From Cerasibacillus terrae (GTDB taxonomy: Bacteria; Bacillota; Bacilli; Bacillales; Amphibacillaceae), in NCBI RefSeq assembly GCF_008039555.1, contig NZ_VDUW01000004.1, positions 1 through 64,000 on the forward strand: a stretch of 64,000 nucleotides of DNA, written 5' to 3'. Made by a program: the position numbers and the translations under genes. The notes under the pieces were generated by a model that saw nothing but the letters and a program-made list of their open reading frames with translations, was not told the DNA's origin and searched no databases. Shown in pieces: positions 29,311 to 39,203 of this stretch (its first letter is position 1; each line of letters begins with the position of its first letter).

Positions 29311-29342
29311 GGAGCTCTTTCCGGTTTTCGAAAAGAGCCCCT
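29311..29342 (-). terminator. Hairpin after the fad operon
   Basis: GGAGCTCTTT pairs with AAAGAGCCCC past the fadE stop. The T run is poor, so termination strength is uncertain. Confidence 0.5.
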
Positions 29343-29379
29343 ATATAATGGAGGATGACGATAATGATTTTTTAACTAA

Positions 29380-31164
29380 TTACACAATATATTTTTCTGC
29401 GTCAATAATTTGATCAGCAATTTCACGTTTTTTGGCAATGACGTTTGTTGGTGTATGACGAGTTAGTTTACGTAATGATGATAGCATCATACGTAATGTA
29501 TCCCCTTCTTCCACAGCGATTAGGATTTCTTTTGCATCATTCTCGATACGGTTAAATGCTTCCTGTACATATACTTGGGTGTATAGAAGCTTTTGTTTGT
29601 TTTTCTCTTCACCAGATGTCTGGATAGCTTTTTCTGTACGAAGCACAGCAGATTCCATATTATACACTTCTGCCGTCATATCCGCTAAGTTAGCCAAGAT
29701 TTCTTGTTCATTTTCTAGTTTTTCCATATATTTCTGTGCAGCGAGACCTGCTCCTAAAAGAACCATTTTCTTCGCGTTTCGTACTAAATATTTTTCTTGT
29801 TCTAGTGGTTCTGTTCCAACTTCTTCTGGCATCATCATTACAAGCTCTTCTTGTAAGCTTTGTGCTTTTTGCAGAAGAGGTAGTTCACCTTTCATTGCTT
29901 TTTTCAATAATGTTCCTGGAACGATTAAACGATTAATTTCGTTTGTCCCTTCAAAAATACGGTTAATCCGAGAGTCACGATACATGCGCTCTACTTCATA
30001 CTCCTGCATGAATCCATAGCCACCATGTAATTGTACAGCCTCATCCGCTGCTTCATCAAGACATTCGGTAGCCATGTACTTATTCATGGAACATTCGATT
30101 TGATATTCAGCAATTGCTTTCGCAACTTCTCTACCATCTTTTAATTGTTCATCACTCATCGAGCCCATGCGTTGTTCAAAAAGACCAACTGTACGATATA
30201 CTGCACTTTCATTGGCATACGTATTTGTTGCCATTGTCGCTAATTTTTCTTTTGTTAAATTGAAGCTTGAAATTGGTACACCAAATTGTTTACGTTCATT
30301 CACATATTTTGTTGCTAATTCAACAGAACGTTTGGATCCACCAACACCACCAATGGCTAATTTATATCGACCAACGTTAAGGATGTTAAATGCAATCTTA
30401 TGTCCTTTTCCTTTTTCACCTAATAAGTTTTCCACTGGTACTTCTGCATCTTCTAACACTAATGTACGTGTGGAAGAACTCTTAATTCCCATTTTCTTTT
30501 CTTCTGGCCCTGTCGATACACCTGGATAGTCTCTTTCTACAATAAATGCACTAAAATGTTCCCCATCTACTTTAGCGTAAACAACAAACACATCAGCAAA
30601 TGCAGAGTTTGTAATCCACTGTTTTTCTCCATTTAGTATATAATGTGTACCAGCTTCATTTAATACAGCTGTTGTTTTTGCGCCTAATGCATCTGATCCA
30701 GCACCTGGTTCAGTTAGAGCATAAGCAGCTAGCAGTTCACCTGTTGCTAGTTTTGGTAAATATTTTTTCTTTTGCTCATCATTACCGAAGAACACAATTG
30801 GCAATGTTCCAATTCCAACATGTGCTCCATGAGTGATAGAAAAACCACCAGCACGAGCAAATTTTTCAGTAATTAAGGAAGAGCTAATTTTATCTAAGCC
30901 TAAACCACCATATTCTTCTGGAATATCTGCACTCAATAAACCTAGTTCTCCTGCTTTTTTCAGTAAATCAACAGAGTTTTCGAATTCATGGTTTTCTAAC
31001 TTATCAATAAGTGGTACTACATCACCAACAACAAAGTCTTCTGTTGTTTGTGCAATCATTTTATGTTCATCTGTAAAATCCTCAGGAGTAATAATATCCT
31101 CCCCACTTAATTCATCAACTAAAAATGATCCACCTTTAATCAATTTATCTTTCGTTTCACTCAT
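29380..31164 (-). CDS. fadE: Acyl-CoA dehydrogenase FadE
   Basis: 594 aa. The first 400 residues form a complete acyl-CoA dehydrogenase; MYRDSRINRIFEGTNEINR holds the usual catalytic glutamate region. The extra C-terminal domain of about 190 residues is typical of the YusJ/FadE group. It performs the first step of fatty-acid beta-oxidation with FAD. The start at 31164 (MSETKDKL) fits the family; the frame extends to 31188. Last gene of fadNAE. Confidence 0.93.
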   Translation of the reverse strand: MSETKDKLIKGGSFLVDELSGEDIITPEDFTDEHKMIAQTTEDFVVGDVVPLIDKLENHEFENSVDLLKKAGELGLLSADIPEEYGGLGLDKISSSLITEKFARAGGFSITHGAHVGIGTLPIVFFGNDEQKKKYLPKLATGELLAAYALTEPGAGSDALGAKTTAVLNEAGTHYILNGEKQWITNSAFADVFVVYAKVDGEHFSAFIVERDYPGVSTGPEEKKMGIKSSSTRTLVLEDAEVPVENLLGEKGKGHKIAFNILNVGRYKLAIGGVGGSKRSVELATKYVNERKQFGVPISSFNLTKEKLATMATNTYANESAVYRTVGLFEQRMGSMSDEQLKDGREVAKAIAEYQIECSMNKYMATECLDEAADEAVQLHGGYGFMQEYEVERMYRDSRINRIFEGTNEINRLIVPGTLLKKAMKGELPLLQKAQSLQEELVMMMPEEVGTEPLEQEKYLVRNAKKMVLLGAGLAAQKYMEKLENEQEILANLADMTAEVYNMESAVLRTEKAIQTSGEEKNKQKLLYTQVYVQEAFNRIENDAKEILIAVEEGDTLRMMLSSLRKLTRHTPTNVIAKKREIADQIIDAEKYIV

Positions 31165-31194
31165 AGTCCATCTTCCTTTCCTTTTCATATTTAT

Positions 31195-32370
31195 TTAAAT
31201 TAATTCAAATACTCCAGCAGCACCCATTCCTCCACCAATACACATGGTTACAAGTCCAAATTGAACATTTCTACGTTTCATTTCGTGCATTAGTGTCAGA
31301 GTTAATTTTGTTCCCGTTGCTCCTAACGGGTGACCAAGTGCAATTGCACCACCGTTAACATTCACAATTTCAGGATTTAAATCTAATGCTTGAATCACAC
31401 GAAGAGACTGGGAAGCAAATGCTTCATTTAATTCAATTAGACCTATATCCTTTAACTCTAAACCGGCTAATTTCAATGCTTTCGGTATTGCCGCAACTGG
31501 GCCTACTCCCATAATTTCTGGTTCCACACCTGCAACAGCGAAAGAACGGAACTTAAGCATAGCTGTTAAACCTTCTGCTTTTGCCTTTTCATGATCCATG
31601 ATCAGTACGGATCCTGCTCCATCACTCATTTGTGAAGAGTTTCCTGCTGTTACTGTTCCAGTTGTTGAAAATGCGGGGCGAAGTTTTGCCAATACCTCTG
31701 GACTTGTACCCGAACGAACTCCCTCATCTGTGTCAAAAATGAAAGATTTCTCTTTGATTTTTCCATCTGAACCAACATCACGGCTGGTTACTTCAACAGG
31801 AACAATCTCGTCTTTAAATTTACCCTCTTCTATTGCTTTGGCAGCACGCTTATGACTTTCGGTAGCAAATGCGTCTTGGTCTTTTCGTGAAATAGAAAAT
31901 CGTTTCGCAACTTCCTCCGCAGTATGTCCCATTGACATGTAATATCCTGGGGCATTCTCCACAAGGGTTGGATTTGGTTTAATGACGTGCCCACCCATTG
32001 GGATTAAACTCATCGATTCTGCTCCACCTGCTATCATCGTATCTGCATTCCCTAGCATAATTCGTTCTGATGCATAGGCAATACTTTGTAAACCAGAAGA
32101 ACAGTAACGATTAATTGTAATCCCAGGAACTTCATGACTTAATCCAGCGATACCAGCAATATTTCTTGCCATATTCATTCCTTGTTCTGCTTCTGGCATC
32201 GCACATCCAATAATGACATCATCAATATTCCCCTCATAATTACCTGCTCGTTTTAATGTTTCTTTTATTGTTAATGCAGCAAGATCATCTGGTCTGGAAT
32301 GCGCAAGAGATCCACGAATCGCTTTTCCAACTGGTGTTCTTGATCCTGCTACAATTACCGCTTCCTTCAT
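31195..32370 (-). CDS. fadA: 3-ketoacyl-CoA thiolase FadA
   Basis: 391 aa. Active Cys90 lies in NRYCSSGLQS, the His in GGAIALGHPLGATG, and the second Cys in MCIGGGMGAAG. It carries out the thiolytic last step of beta-oxidation. The gene begins 18 bp after fadN. It is the second thiolase of the window and differs clearly from the one at 5441-6622. Confidence 0.94.
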   Translation of the reverse strand: MKEAVIVAGSRTPVGKAIRGSLAHSRPDDLAALTIKETLKRAGNYEGNIDDVIIGCAMPEAEQGMNMARNIAGIAGLSHEVPGITINRYCSSGLQSIAYASERIMLGNADTMIAGGAESMSLIPMGGHVIKPNPTLVENAPGYYMSMGHTAEEVAKRFSISRKDQDAFATESHKRAAKAIEEGKFKDEIVPVEVTSRDVGSDGKIKEKSFIFDTDEGVRSGTSPEVLAKLRPAFSTTGTVTAGNSSQMSDGAGSVLIMDHEKAKAEGLTAMLKFRSFAVAGVEPEIMGVGPVAAIPKALKLAGLELKDIGLIELNEAFASQSLRVIQALDLNPEIVNVNGGAIALGHPLGATGTKLTLTLMHEMKRRNVQFGLVTMCIGGGMGAAGVFELI

Positions 32371-32388
32371 GTTAACTCCCCCTCTTCC

Positions 32389-34788
32389 TTAGTTTCGTAA
32401 TGGTTTTCCTTTTACCAACATATGTTGCATTCGTTGTTGTGTCTTTGGTTCACCAATTAAGCTTAAAAAGGCTTCTCTTTCTAAATCTAGCATCACTTGT
32501 TCATCTATGAAACTTCCTTCTTTTATTCGTCCACCTGAAAGAACATACGCTAGTTTTTCCGCAATTTTCACATCATGTTCTGATGCATATCCACTATAAT
32601 GTAAAGATTTTGCTCCCATTAGCATTGCTGCATAACCAGGGTCACCTACGACTGGAATTTTTTCACGTATTGGTGCTTGATATCCTGCACTACTTAATGA
32701 AAGTACTTTTTGTTTTGCATCATATAGTAAGTGGTCTGGGTTAGCACTAATTCCATCAAATCGATTTAAGAAACCATTTTCTCTTGCTTCTTCTGCAGAT
32801 GTGGAAACAGCTGCTGTCGCAACCCGTTCAAATACTTTGTTCGCAACTTTTGATAAGTCAAAATCTACTCCTTGTGGCATATCACGTAGCATTTTTAAGT
32901 ATAATTCTTTCGTTCCACCGCCACCTGGAATTAAACCGACACCTACCTCTACTAGACCGATATATGATTCAGCTGATGCTTGAACAGCTGCAGCTGGTAG
33001 TGTCACTTCTGCTCCTCCACCAAGTGTCATATTAAATGGTGCAGTTACTACTGGTTTGTTGGAGTATTTTATATTCATTGCCATGTTTTGGAACTGGCGA
33101 ATAACTAAATCTAATTCAAAGAAATTATCATCTTGTGCTTCCATTAACATCAGTGCAAGATTTGCTCCAACACAAAAGTTCTTTCCTTGGTTACCGATGA
33201 CAAGACCTTTGTAATTCTTATCTACTTCTTCAATTGATTCGTTAATCATTTGGATAACATCCAACCCAATAGCATTGTTAGGGGAGTGGAATTCTAATAA
33301 TGCAACCCCATCACCTAAATCTATTAAACTTGCACCAGTATTCATTTTAATGACTCCATTTGTATCTTTTAACCGGTGTAAATGAATTTCTTTTTCATTA
33401 GATTCTTGTTGTTGATATTCTTTATTGTGGTAATAGAAAACGTTTGCATTTTCTGTTTTATAAAATGACTCTTTACCATCTTCTAATAAATCAAGAACCC
33501 ATTTAGGCACTGTATCGCCTTCTTCTTGCATTCTTTCTACTGTAGCTTTGACTCCAATCGCATCCCAGATTTCAAATGGACCTTTCTTCCAACCAAAACC
33601 CCACTTCATTGCATTATCAATAGAGACAATATCATCTGCGATTTCACCAAGTAACTCCGCAGAATAAAGGAGCACTGGTTTTAAGATAGACCAAACAAAT
33701 TCACTAGCTCGATCACCTTTTACAGAAAGCAAAGTTGTTAATTTTCTTTGGAAACCTTTTTGCTGTTTCGCCATTTCAGTTGCTTTTGTTTTTAGTTTTT
33801 TCCGTTCTTCATATTCCATTGTTTCTGGATTCAATTCTTCGATAATACTTCCTTTTTCTCCCTTTTTCTTTAAATAGAATCCTTGACCACTCTTCGCTCC
33901 TAACCACCCTTTTTCATGCATTTTTTGCATAAAGGTTGGAACTTCAAATACTTCCTTTTCTTTTCCATCTACTTGATCATAAACATTTTTTGCAACATGG
34001 ATAAATGTGTCCAGACCGACAACATCTAATGTTCTAAATGTAGCACTTTTTGGTCGTCCAATCGTTGGACCAGTGACAGAATCGACTTCTCCAACAGAGT
34101 ATCCACCTGCTATCATCTCTTGAACCGTTACCAATAACCCGTAAGTTCCAATTCGATTTGCGATAAAGTTTGGTGTGTCTTTTGCTAGGACAACTCCTTT
34201 TCCTAATACATCTTCACCAAATGTTTTCATAAACTGAACGACTTCATCTTTCGTATCCTTTGTAGGTATTACTTCTAATAATTTTAAATAGCGTGGCGGA
34301 TTGAAAAAGTGTGTTCCTAGAAAATGTTCACGAAAATCCTCTGAGCGCCCTTCTGACATTGCTTCTACTGATATTCCAGATGTATTTGAACTTACAATCG
34401 ATCCTTTTTTACGGTATTTATCAACATTAGCAAATACTTGCTGTTTAATTTCTAGATTTTCAACGACAACCTCAATAATCCAATCAACATCTTTTAATTT
34501 TTCCATATCGTCTTCCATATTACCAACTTCGATTAATTCTAAACTTTTCTTGGAAGTGATTGGTGATGGTTTTTGTTTTAAAAGTGCCTTTTTATTTTTT
34601 GCTGCTATCTTATTTCGAACAATTGGACTTTCTAAAGTTAAACCCTTTTTTTCTTCTTTCTCAGTTAATTCTCTTGGCACAATATCAAGTAATAATGTTG
34701 GGATACCAATATTCGCTAAATGAGCTGCGATTCCTGAACCCATGACACCAGAACCTAATACTGCGGCACGTTTAATAGATTGTTTCAT
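32389..34788 (-). CDS. fadN: Bifunctional 3-hydroxyacyl-CoA dehydrogenase / enoyl-CoA hydratase FadN
   Basis: 799 aa. The dehydrogenase half comes first: GSGVMGSGIAAHLANIG near residue 12 and HFFNPPRYLKLLE. The hydratase half follows from about residue 490 (GANLALML, MTLGGGAEVTLPAA, GLIPGGGGTKE). This order is the reverse of E. coli FadB and typical of B. subtilis FadN. It handles the two middle steps of beta-oxidation. First gene of the operon, behind a FadR box. Confidence 0.95.
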   Translation of the reverse strand: MKQSIKRAAVLGSGVMGSGIAAHLANIGIPTLLLDIVPRELTEKEEKKGLTLESPIVRNKIAAKNKKALLKQKPSPITSKKSLELIEVGNMEDDMEKLKDVDWIIEVVVENLEIKQQVFANVDKYRKKGSIVSSNTSGISVEAMSEGRSEDFREHFLGTHFFNPPRYLKLLEVIPTKDTKDEVVQFMKTFGEDVLGKGVVLAKDTPNFIANRIGTYGLLVTVQEMIAGGYSVGEVDSVTGPTIGRPKSATFRTLDVVGLDTFIHVAKNVYDQVDGKEKEVFEVPTFMQKMHEKGWLGAKSGQGFYLKKKGEKGSIIEELNPETMEYEERKKLKTKATEMAKQQKGFQRKLTTLLSVKGDRASEFVWSILKPVLLYSAELLGEIADDIVSIDNAMKWGFGWKKGPFEIWDAIGVKATVERMQEEGDTVPKWVLDLLEDGKESFYKTENANVFYYHNKEYQQQESNEKEIHLHRLKDTNGVIKMNTGASLIDLGDGVALLEFHSPNNAIGLDVIQMINESIEEVDKNYKGLVIGNQGKNFCVGANLALMLMEAQDDNFFELDLVIRQFQNMAMNIKYSNKPVVTAPFNMTLGGGAEVTLPAAAVQASAESYIGLVEVGVGLIPGGGGTKELYLKMLRDMPQGVDFDLSKVANKVFERVATAAVSTSAEEARENGFLNRFDGISANPDHLLYDAKQKVLSLSSAGYQAPIREKIPVVGDPGYAAMLMGAKSLHYSGYASEHDVKIAEKLAYVLSGGRIKEGSFIDEQVMLDLEREAFLSLIGEPKTQQRMQHMLVKGKPLRN

Positions 34789-34812
34789 GATTTATCCCCC
34801 AATCCATATTTT

Positions 34813-34830
34813 TGAATGAATACTCATTCA
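34813..34830. promoter_or_regulatory. FadR operator
   Basis: TGAATGAATACTCATTCA matches the known B. subtilis FadR consensus TGAATGAMTANTCATTCA at every position. It lies between the fadN promoter and its start codon, where bound FadR would block elongation until long-chain acyl-CoA releases it. Confidence 0.93.
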
Positions 34831-34874
34831 TTTTTTAATCTAAAAGAAAGACGAACATCTTCCGTCTATATATT

Positions 34875-34903
34875 ACTATAATGTATATTCAGATATTTCG
34901 CAA
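34875..34903 (-). promoter_or_regulatory. fadN promoter
   Basis: TTGCGA (34898-34903) and TATAGT (34875-34880) with a 17-bp spacer on the minus strand. Confidence 0.6.
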
Positions 34904-34965
34904 CGATAATGCGATAATTTTTTAAAAATAATTCCTTTTTTAAAAAAAGATACCATTCAAGCTAT

Positions 34966-35024
34966 GCGGCACGTAACTTCCGCCTTTAAAGCGGAAGTTT
35001 TTAGCCGCGATGTTAGCTAACATC
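34966..35024. repeat. Two adjacent strong hairpins after argS
   Basis: The outer stem GCGGC/GCCGC and inner stem AACTTCCGC/GCGGAAGTT form one long hairpin (34966-35008). It is followed at once by a perfect 16-bp palindrome GATGTTAGCTAACATC (35009-35024). It may terminate argS but has no proper T run in that direction. A remnant of a mobile-element end is an alternative. Confidence 0.6.
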
Positions 35025-35035
35025 CTGTTTTTGTT

Positions 35036-36706
35036 TTACATCTGTTCTGGTGCATGAACACCAATTAAACGTAATGCATTAGCAATCGTTATTCTAACTG
35101 CTTTCATGAATGCAAGGCGTGCTTTCGTTTGTTCTGGTTTTTCGTCATCTAAAACCTTTTCCGCATTATAATAACTATGCAATAATGTTGAAACATCAAA
35201 TACATATTGCGTCACTTTATGTGGAATACGTTTTTCTGCTGCTTCACGAATTACTTGTGGGAATTCACCCAGTTTACGTAAAAGTTCTTCTTCTTTTTCA
35301 GATTTTAATAAAGAATAGTCTACAGCCCCATCTTCAAACCAACCTTTTTCTTCTGCTTGTTTTAACATTGTACAAATTCTTGCATGTGCATATTGAACAT
35401 AAAAAACTGGGTTTTCAGTAGACTGTGATCTTGCTAAATCCATATCAAAGTCTAAATGGGAATCACCAGAACGCATACTAAAGAAATAACGCATGGCATC
35501 CTTCCCAACTTCTTCCATTAATTGACGAAGAGTTACAGCCTTTCCTGTACGTTTACTCATTTTCACCTTTTCGCCATTTTCAAATAAATTAACCATCTGA
35601 ATAACTTCTACTTCTAATGTATCTTTTTCATACCCTAATGCTTGTATTGCTGCTTTCATTCTCGGAATATATCCATGATGATCAGCGCCCCAAATATTAA
35701 TTAATGTTTTAAATCCACGGTCTAATTTATTCTTATGATAGGCAATATCTGGTGTTAAATATGTGTAACTTCCATCAGATTTTACTAATACCCGGTCCTT
35801 ATCATCATGATATGCAGTTGATTCGAACCATGTTGCACCATCTTCTTCATAAATAAGATCTGTTTTTTGTAATTGGTTTAATGCTTCTGTTATTTTATCT
35901 TCTTCATATAAGCTCGTTTCAGAAAACCAATTGTCGAAAGTTACCCCAAACGCCGCTAAATCGCTTTTGATTTTATCTAATTCCAATTTTAATCCATGCT
36001 TACGAAAATGTTTGAGTCTTTCCTTTTCATCTACTTGAACCCATTTGTCTCCATCTTCTATAGCAAGCTGCTGACCTATTTTTTGAACATCTTTCCCATG
36101 ATAGCCATCTTCGGGAATTTCCCAATCTTTTCCTAGAGCTTGCATATAGCGCGCCTCAACAGAACGTGCTAAGTTATCGATTTGATTCCCCGCATCATTA
36201 ATATAATACTCCCGTTCCACTTGAAACCCAGCATAATCTAATACGTTACATAATGCATCACCATATGCTGCACCACGCGCATGACCTAGATGTAAGTCAC
36301 CTGTTGGATTCGCTGATACAAATTCCACTTGAATCTTATGATTTTGTCCCTTATCCGAACGACCATATGTATCACCATTTTCGATAATGGTTGGAACAAG
36401 TTTCGTTAAAAAGGAATGGTCAATTGAAATATTAATAAACCCTGGACCAGCAATTTCAATATTTGTGATTCCCGCCTTTTCTCGATTGATTTCATTTACA
36501 ATTGCTTCTGCTGTTTTTCTTGGCGCTTGTTTCGCTATTTTCGTTAATTGCATGGCGATGTTTGTCGCATAATCCCCATGTTCTTTGTTTTTAGGCTTTT
36601 CTAAAATAATATTTGGAATATCATTCTTCTCTGCAAGTTGAGTACGAATAACAGCTTCCATTATTTCTTCTTTTATTTGTTTTTCTATCGTTTGTAACAT
36701 ATCCAT
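35036..36706 (-). CDS. argS: Arginyl-tRNA synthetase
   Basis: 556 aa, class I synthetase charging tRNA-Arg. The ATP-binding HIGH-type motif is [14 protein letters not shown] and the KMSKS-type motif is [13 protein letters not shown]. The N-terminal ArgS-specific domain and the C-terminal DALR anticodon domain (ending in [12 protein letters not shown]) are complete. It is a single gene; no T-box is seen upstream. Confidence 0.97.
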   Translation of the reverse strand: MDMLQTIEKQIKEEIMEAVIRTQLAEKNDIPNIILEKPKNKEHGDYATNIAMQLTKIAKQAPRKTAEAIVNEINREKAGITNIEIAGPGFINISIDHSFLTKLVPTIIENGDTYGRSDKGQNHKIQVEFVSANPTGDLHLGHARGAAYGDALCNVLDYAGFQVEREYYINDAGNQIDNLARSVEARYMQALGKDWEIPEDGYHGKDVQKIGQQLAIEDGDKWVQVDEKERLKHFRKHGLKLELDKIKSDLAAFGVTFDNWFSETSLYEEDKITEALNQLQKTDLIYEEDGATWFESTAYHDDKDRVLVKSDGSYTYLTPDIAYHKNKLDRGFKTLINIWGADHHGYIPRMKAAIQALGYEKDTLEVEVIQMVNLFENGEKVKMSKRTGKAVTLRQLMEEVGKDAMRYFFSMRSGDSHLDFDMDLARSQSTENPVFYVQYAHARICTMLKQAEEKGWFEDGAVDYSLLKSEKEEELLRKLGEFPQVIREAAEKRIPHKVTQYVFDVSTLLHSYYNAEKVLDDEKPEQTKARLAFMKAVRITIANALRLIGVHAPEQM

Positions 36707-36845
36707 CCATTATTTCCTCCCAAAGAATCTTCTCATATATATTATGATTATAGCATTTTAAATGCATAAATATCCATCTTCACTAATGCTTTCCTATTTA
36801 TAGTAACACACGTAAGAAAAATCAGGCTATGCTTTTAGTAAGGTT

Positions 36846-37007
36846 TTTATAAAGTGAAACTTCAATCAGGAGGAGTTTTCTTCACCTCCCACTGATTGTT
36901 AGTAGAACGAATCGGGTTTTTACTGGCTGTTGATTTCTACTTACACCTCTTAGGTATCTCCATTTATTGATGTGGAGGTCTTACAGCCGATTAAATCTGC
37001 AATAATT
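36846..37007 (+). repeat. Dispersed two-hairpin element, copy D
   Basis: It starts ATAAAGTGAAACTTCAATCA and includes TTACTGGCTGTTGATTTC and CTTACAGCCGATTAAATC. It ends only a few bases before the first Zur-like box of znuA. Confidence 0.85.
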
Positions 37008-37011
37008 CATT

Positions 37012-37054
37012 AATCGTAACCATTACTATTTACAAATCGTACTCATTACGATAT
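37012..37054. promoter_or_regulatory. Zur boxes upstream of znuA
   Basis: ATCGTACTCATTACGAT (37036-37052) is close to the Zur consensus ATCGTAATNATTACGAT. A second, weaker copy, AATCGTAACCATTACTATT, lies at 37012-37030. The strong box fills the spacer of the promoter, so Zur with zinc would block RNA polymerase. Confidence 0.88.
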
Positions 37055-37057
37055 GAT
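37029..37057 (+). promoter_or_regulatory. znuA promoter
   Basis: TTTACA (37029-37034) and TATGAT (37052-37057) with a 17-bp spacer that contains the Zur box. Confidence 0.75.
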
Positions 37058-37088
37058 AGATTATATTAAAGTTTGAGGGGAGACAATC

Positions 37089-38042
37089 ATGAAAAAATAC
37101 GTAATACCATTTTTAGTTTTTACATTTATAGTATTAGCAGGATGTAGTGTCACTGAAGATAAGGAAAGTGACAAGCCAATTATTTATACCTCTATCTATC
37201 CTATCCAATATATTGTTGAACAAATTGCTGGGGATTTCGTTACAGTGAAATCTGTTTATCCACCTGGTGTTGATGCACATACATATGAACCTGCATCAAA
37301 AGATATCACTGAAATCGCCAAGGGAGATGCTTTTATTTATCTTGGTGCTGGGATGGAAAGCTTTGCAGAAACAACAAGAGATGCTCTTGAGTCACAAGAC
37401 ATTAGCTTTGTAGAAATTGGAGAAAATGAAGATATATTTATGGAGACAGAGGATCATGGACACGAACATGAAGATGAAGACGAGCACGAAGAGGGTCATG
37501 AACATGACCACCATCATGAAGGGGTTGATCCACATATATGGCTTGATCCATTGCGGATGGTTGAAATGGGAGAAATAATTAAAAATGAATTAGTTGAGCT
37601 GTACCCTGAAGAAAAAGATTATTTCAATAAAAATATGGACCAACTTGAAAAAGAACTTAAAACATTGGACACAGCATTTCATGACACATTAGATCACAAG
37701 AAAAATAAAAGCCTTTTGGTTACACATGCGGCATATGGATATTGGGAAGAGAAATATGGGATTGAACAAATATCAATTAATGGTCTTTCATCCAGTGATG
37801 AGCCATCCCAAAAAGAATTGACAAATATAGCAAAAATAGCGAAAGAAAGAGAATTACAGTACGTCATTTTTGACCAAGCCGGATCAAATCGTGTTTCACA
37901 AATAATCCAGGAGCATATTGGTGCAGAAAAACGTGTCATTCATAATTTAGAAGTATTGACAGAAGAAGACAGGAAGCAAAAGGAAGATTATATTTCTCTA
38001 ATGGAAAAAAACTTACAAATACTTGATGAAGCAACAAAATAG
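37089..38042 (+). CDS. znuA: Zinc ABC transporter substrate-binding lipoprotein (ZnuA/AdcA type)
   Basis: 317 aa. The signal peptide ends in the lipobox LAGC. The body is a cluster A-I metal-binding protein with YPIQYIVEQIAGD and the metal ligands in GVDAHTYEP and VDPHIWLDP. Between them a His/Asp/Glu-rich loop (about residues 120-140, with HEHDHHHEG) marks zinc binders. It captures zinc outside the membrane for ZnuCB. A Zur box lies in its promoter. A terminator and a tandem array separate it from znuC. Confidence 0.93.
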   Translation: MKKYVIPFLVFTFIVLAGCSVTEDKESDKPIIYTSIYPIQYIVEQIAGDFVTVKSVYPPGVDAHTYEPASKDITEIAKGDAFIYLGAGMESFAETTRDALESQDISFVEIGENEDIFMETEDHGHEHEDEDEHEEGHEHDHHHEGVDPHIWLDPLRMVEMGEIIKNELVELYPEEKDYFNKNMDQLEKELKTLDTAFHDTLDHKKNKSLLVTHAAYGYWEEKYGIEQISINGLSSSDEPSQKELTNIAKIAKERELQYVIFDQAGSNRVSQIIQEHIGAEKRVIHNLEVLTEEDRKQKEDYISLMEKNLQILDEATK

Positions 38043-38047
38043 GTTTA

Positions 38048-38084
38048 CATTTAATCAGTGGTGTTTTTACACCACTGATTATTC
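38048..38084 (+). terminator. Terminator after znuA
   Basis: TAATCAGTGGTG and CACCACTGATTA form a perfect 12-bp stem directly after the znuA stop. It suggests that much transcription ends here and that znuCB-zur needs its own promoter or read-through. Confidence 0.8.
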
Positions 38085-38164
38085 ATGCATGAGCTAGTGA
38101 ACAAGCCATCACATCAATAACGTGGATTATGGAACTACTATTATTAGAAGATATTTTGTACTCT

Positions 38165-38376
38165 AAGCATCTATTCGTGACCGAGTCTTGCGAATTAATG
38201 AATTTTGGTCATGATTACCATTTATTCGTGACCAGGTCTTGCAAATTACTGAATTTTGGCCATGATTATCATTTATTCGTGACTGAGTCTTGCAAATTAA
38301 TGAATTTTGGTCATGATTATCATTTATTCGTGACCAGGTCTTGCGAATTAATGAATTTTGGTCATGATTATGCTTA
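38165..38376. repeat. 51-bp tandem array, 4 units, between znuA and znuC
   Basis: Units begin at 38173, 38224, 38275 and 38326 with ATTCGTGACC and include GAATTTTGGTCATGATTA; the period is exactly 51 bp. Because 51 is divisible by three, an 87-codon frame (38129-38392) repeats LFVTESCELMNFGHDYH. It lacks a good ribosome binding site and I do not count it as a gene. Confidence 0.85.
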
Positions 38377-38433
38377 TATGAAATTTATTTAAACTAAATT
38401 TAGAAACCTTCAAAAATGAAAGGGGCTTTTGCC

Positions 38434-39192
38434 ATGTGCGAGTCGGTCATTCGGCTTAAAAATATTAACTTTTCTTATGGAAATCGGCAAATTTTAAAAA
38501 ATGTACATTTGGATATTAAACGTGGGATGTTTATGGGATTAGTCGGACCAAATGGTGGTGGAAAAACAACATTAATAAAAATTATCCTTGGTCTATTAAA
38601 ACCAGACAAGGGCTCCATTCATTTATTAAATCAACCAATGGAGCATTTTAAGGATTGGAATCGGATTGGTTTTGTATCACAAAAAGCAAACACATTTAAT
38701 AAAGGTTTTCCTGCTACCGTTTTTGAAGTTGTTTCCATGGGATTAACTGCAAAAATAGGCTATTTTAAGTTTTTTAAAAAGCATCATAAACAAAAAGTAT
38801 TATCAGCTATTAAACAAGTGGGAATGGAAAAATACACTTATCAGAATATCGGGGATTTATCTGGAGGGCAACAACAACGTGTATTCATTGCACGTGCCTT
38901 AGTAAGTGATCCAGAATTACTTATTTTAGATGAACCGACAGTAGGCATTGATTATAAAAATGTTGAACATTTTTATGAATTATTACATGACCTAAACAAA
39001 AATAATCAGTTAACATTATTACTTGTCACACATGATACAGGAGTAATGACGAAGTATGCTACAAATATTGCTTGTTTAAACAATTCCCTACATTTCCATG
39101 GAAATTCTGATGAATATACAGCATTATCAACAGAACAATTATCACAAATTTACGGTCATCCAGTGCAAGCAGTTGTTCATGACCATGATTAA
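38434..39192 (+). CDS. znuC: Zinc ABC transporter ATP-binding protein ZnuC
   Basis: About 252 aa. Walker A GPNGGGKTT, signature LSGGQQQRVFIARAL and Walker B LLILDEPTVGID are intact. The ATG at 38434 has AAAGGGG upstream; the frame reaches 38416. It energises zinc import with ZnuB and ZnuA, and lies 11 bp before znuB. Confidence 0.93.
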   Translation: MCESVIRLKNINFSYGNRQILKNVHLDIKRGMFMGLVGPNGGGKTTLIKIILGLLKPDKGSIHLLNQPMEHFKDWNRIGFVSQKANTFNKGFPATVFEVVSMGLTAKIGYFKFFKKHHKQKVLSAIKQVGMEKYTYQNIGDLSGGQQQRVFIARALVSDPELLILDEPTVGIDYKNVEHFYELLHDLNKNNQLTLLLVTHDTGVMTKYATNIACLNNSLHFHGNSDEYTALSTEQLSQIYGHPVQAVVHDHD

Positions 39193-39203
39193 GGAGGTCA
39201 AAA

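Noticed and set aside
36707..36850. T-box leader for argS
   Set aside because: No T-box sequence or specifier-loop structure, and no terminator before the gene.
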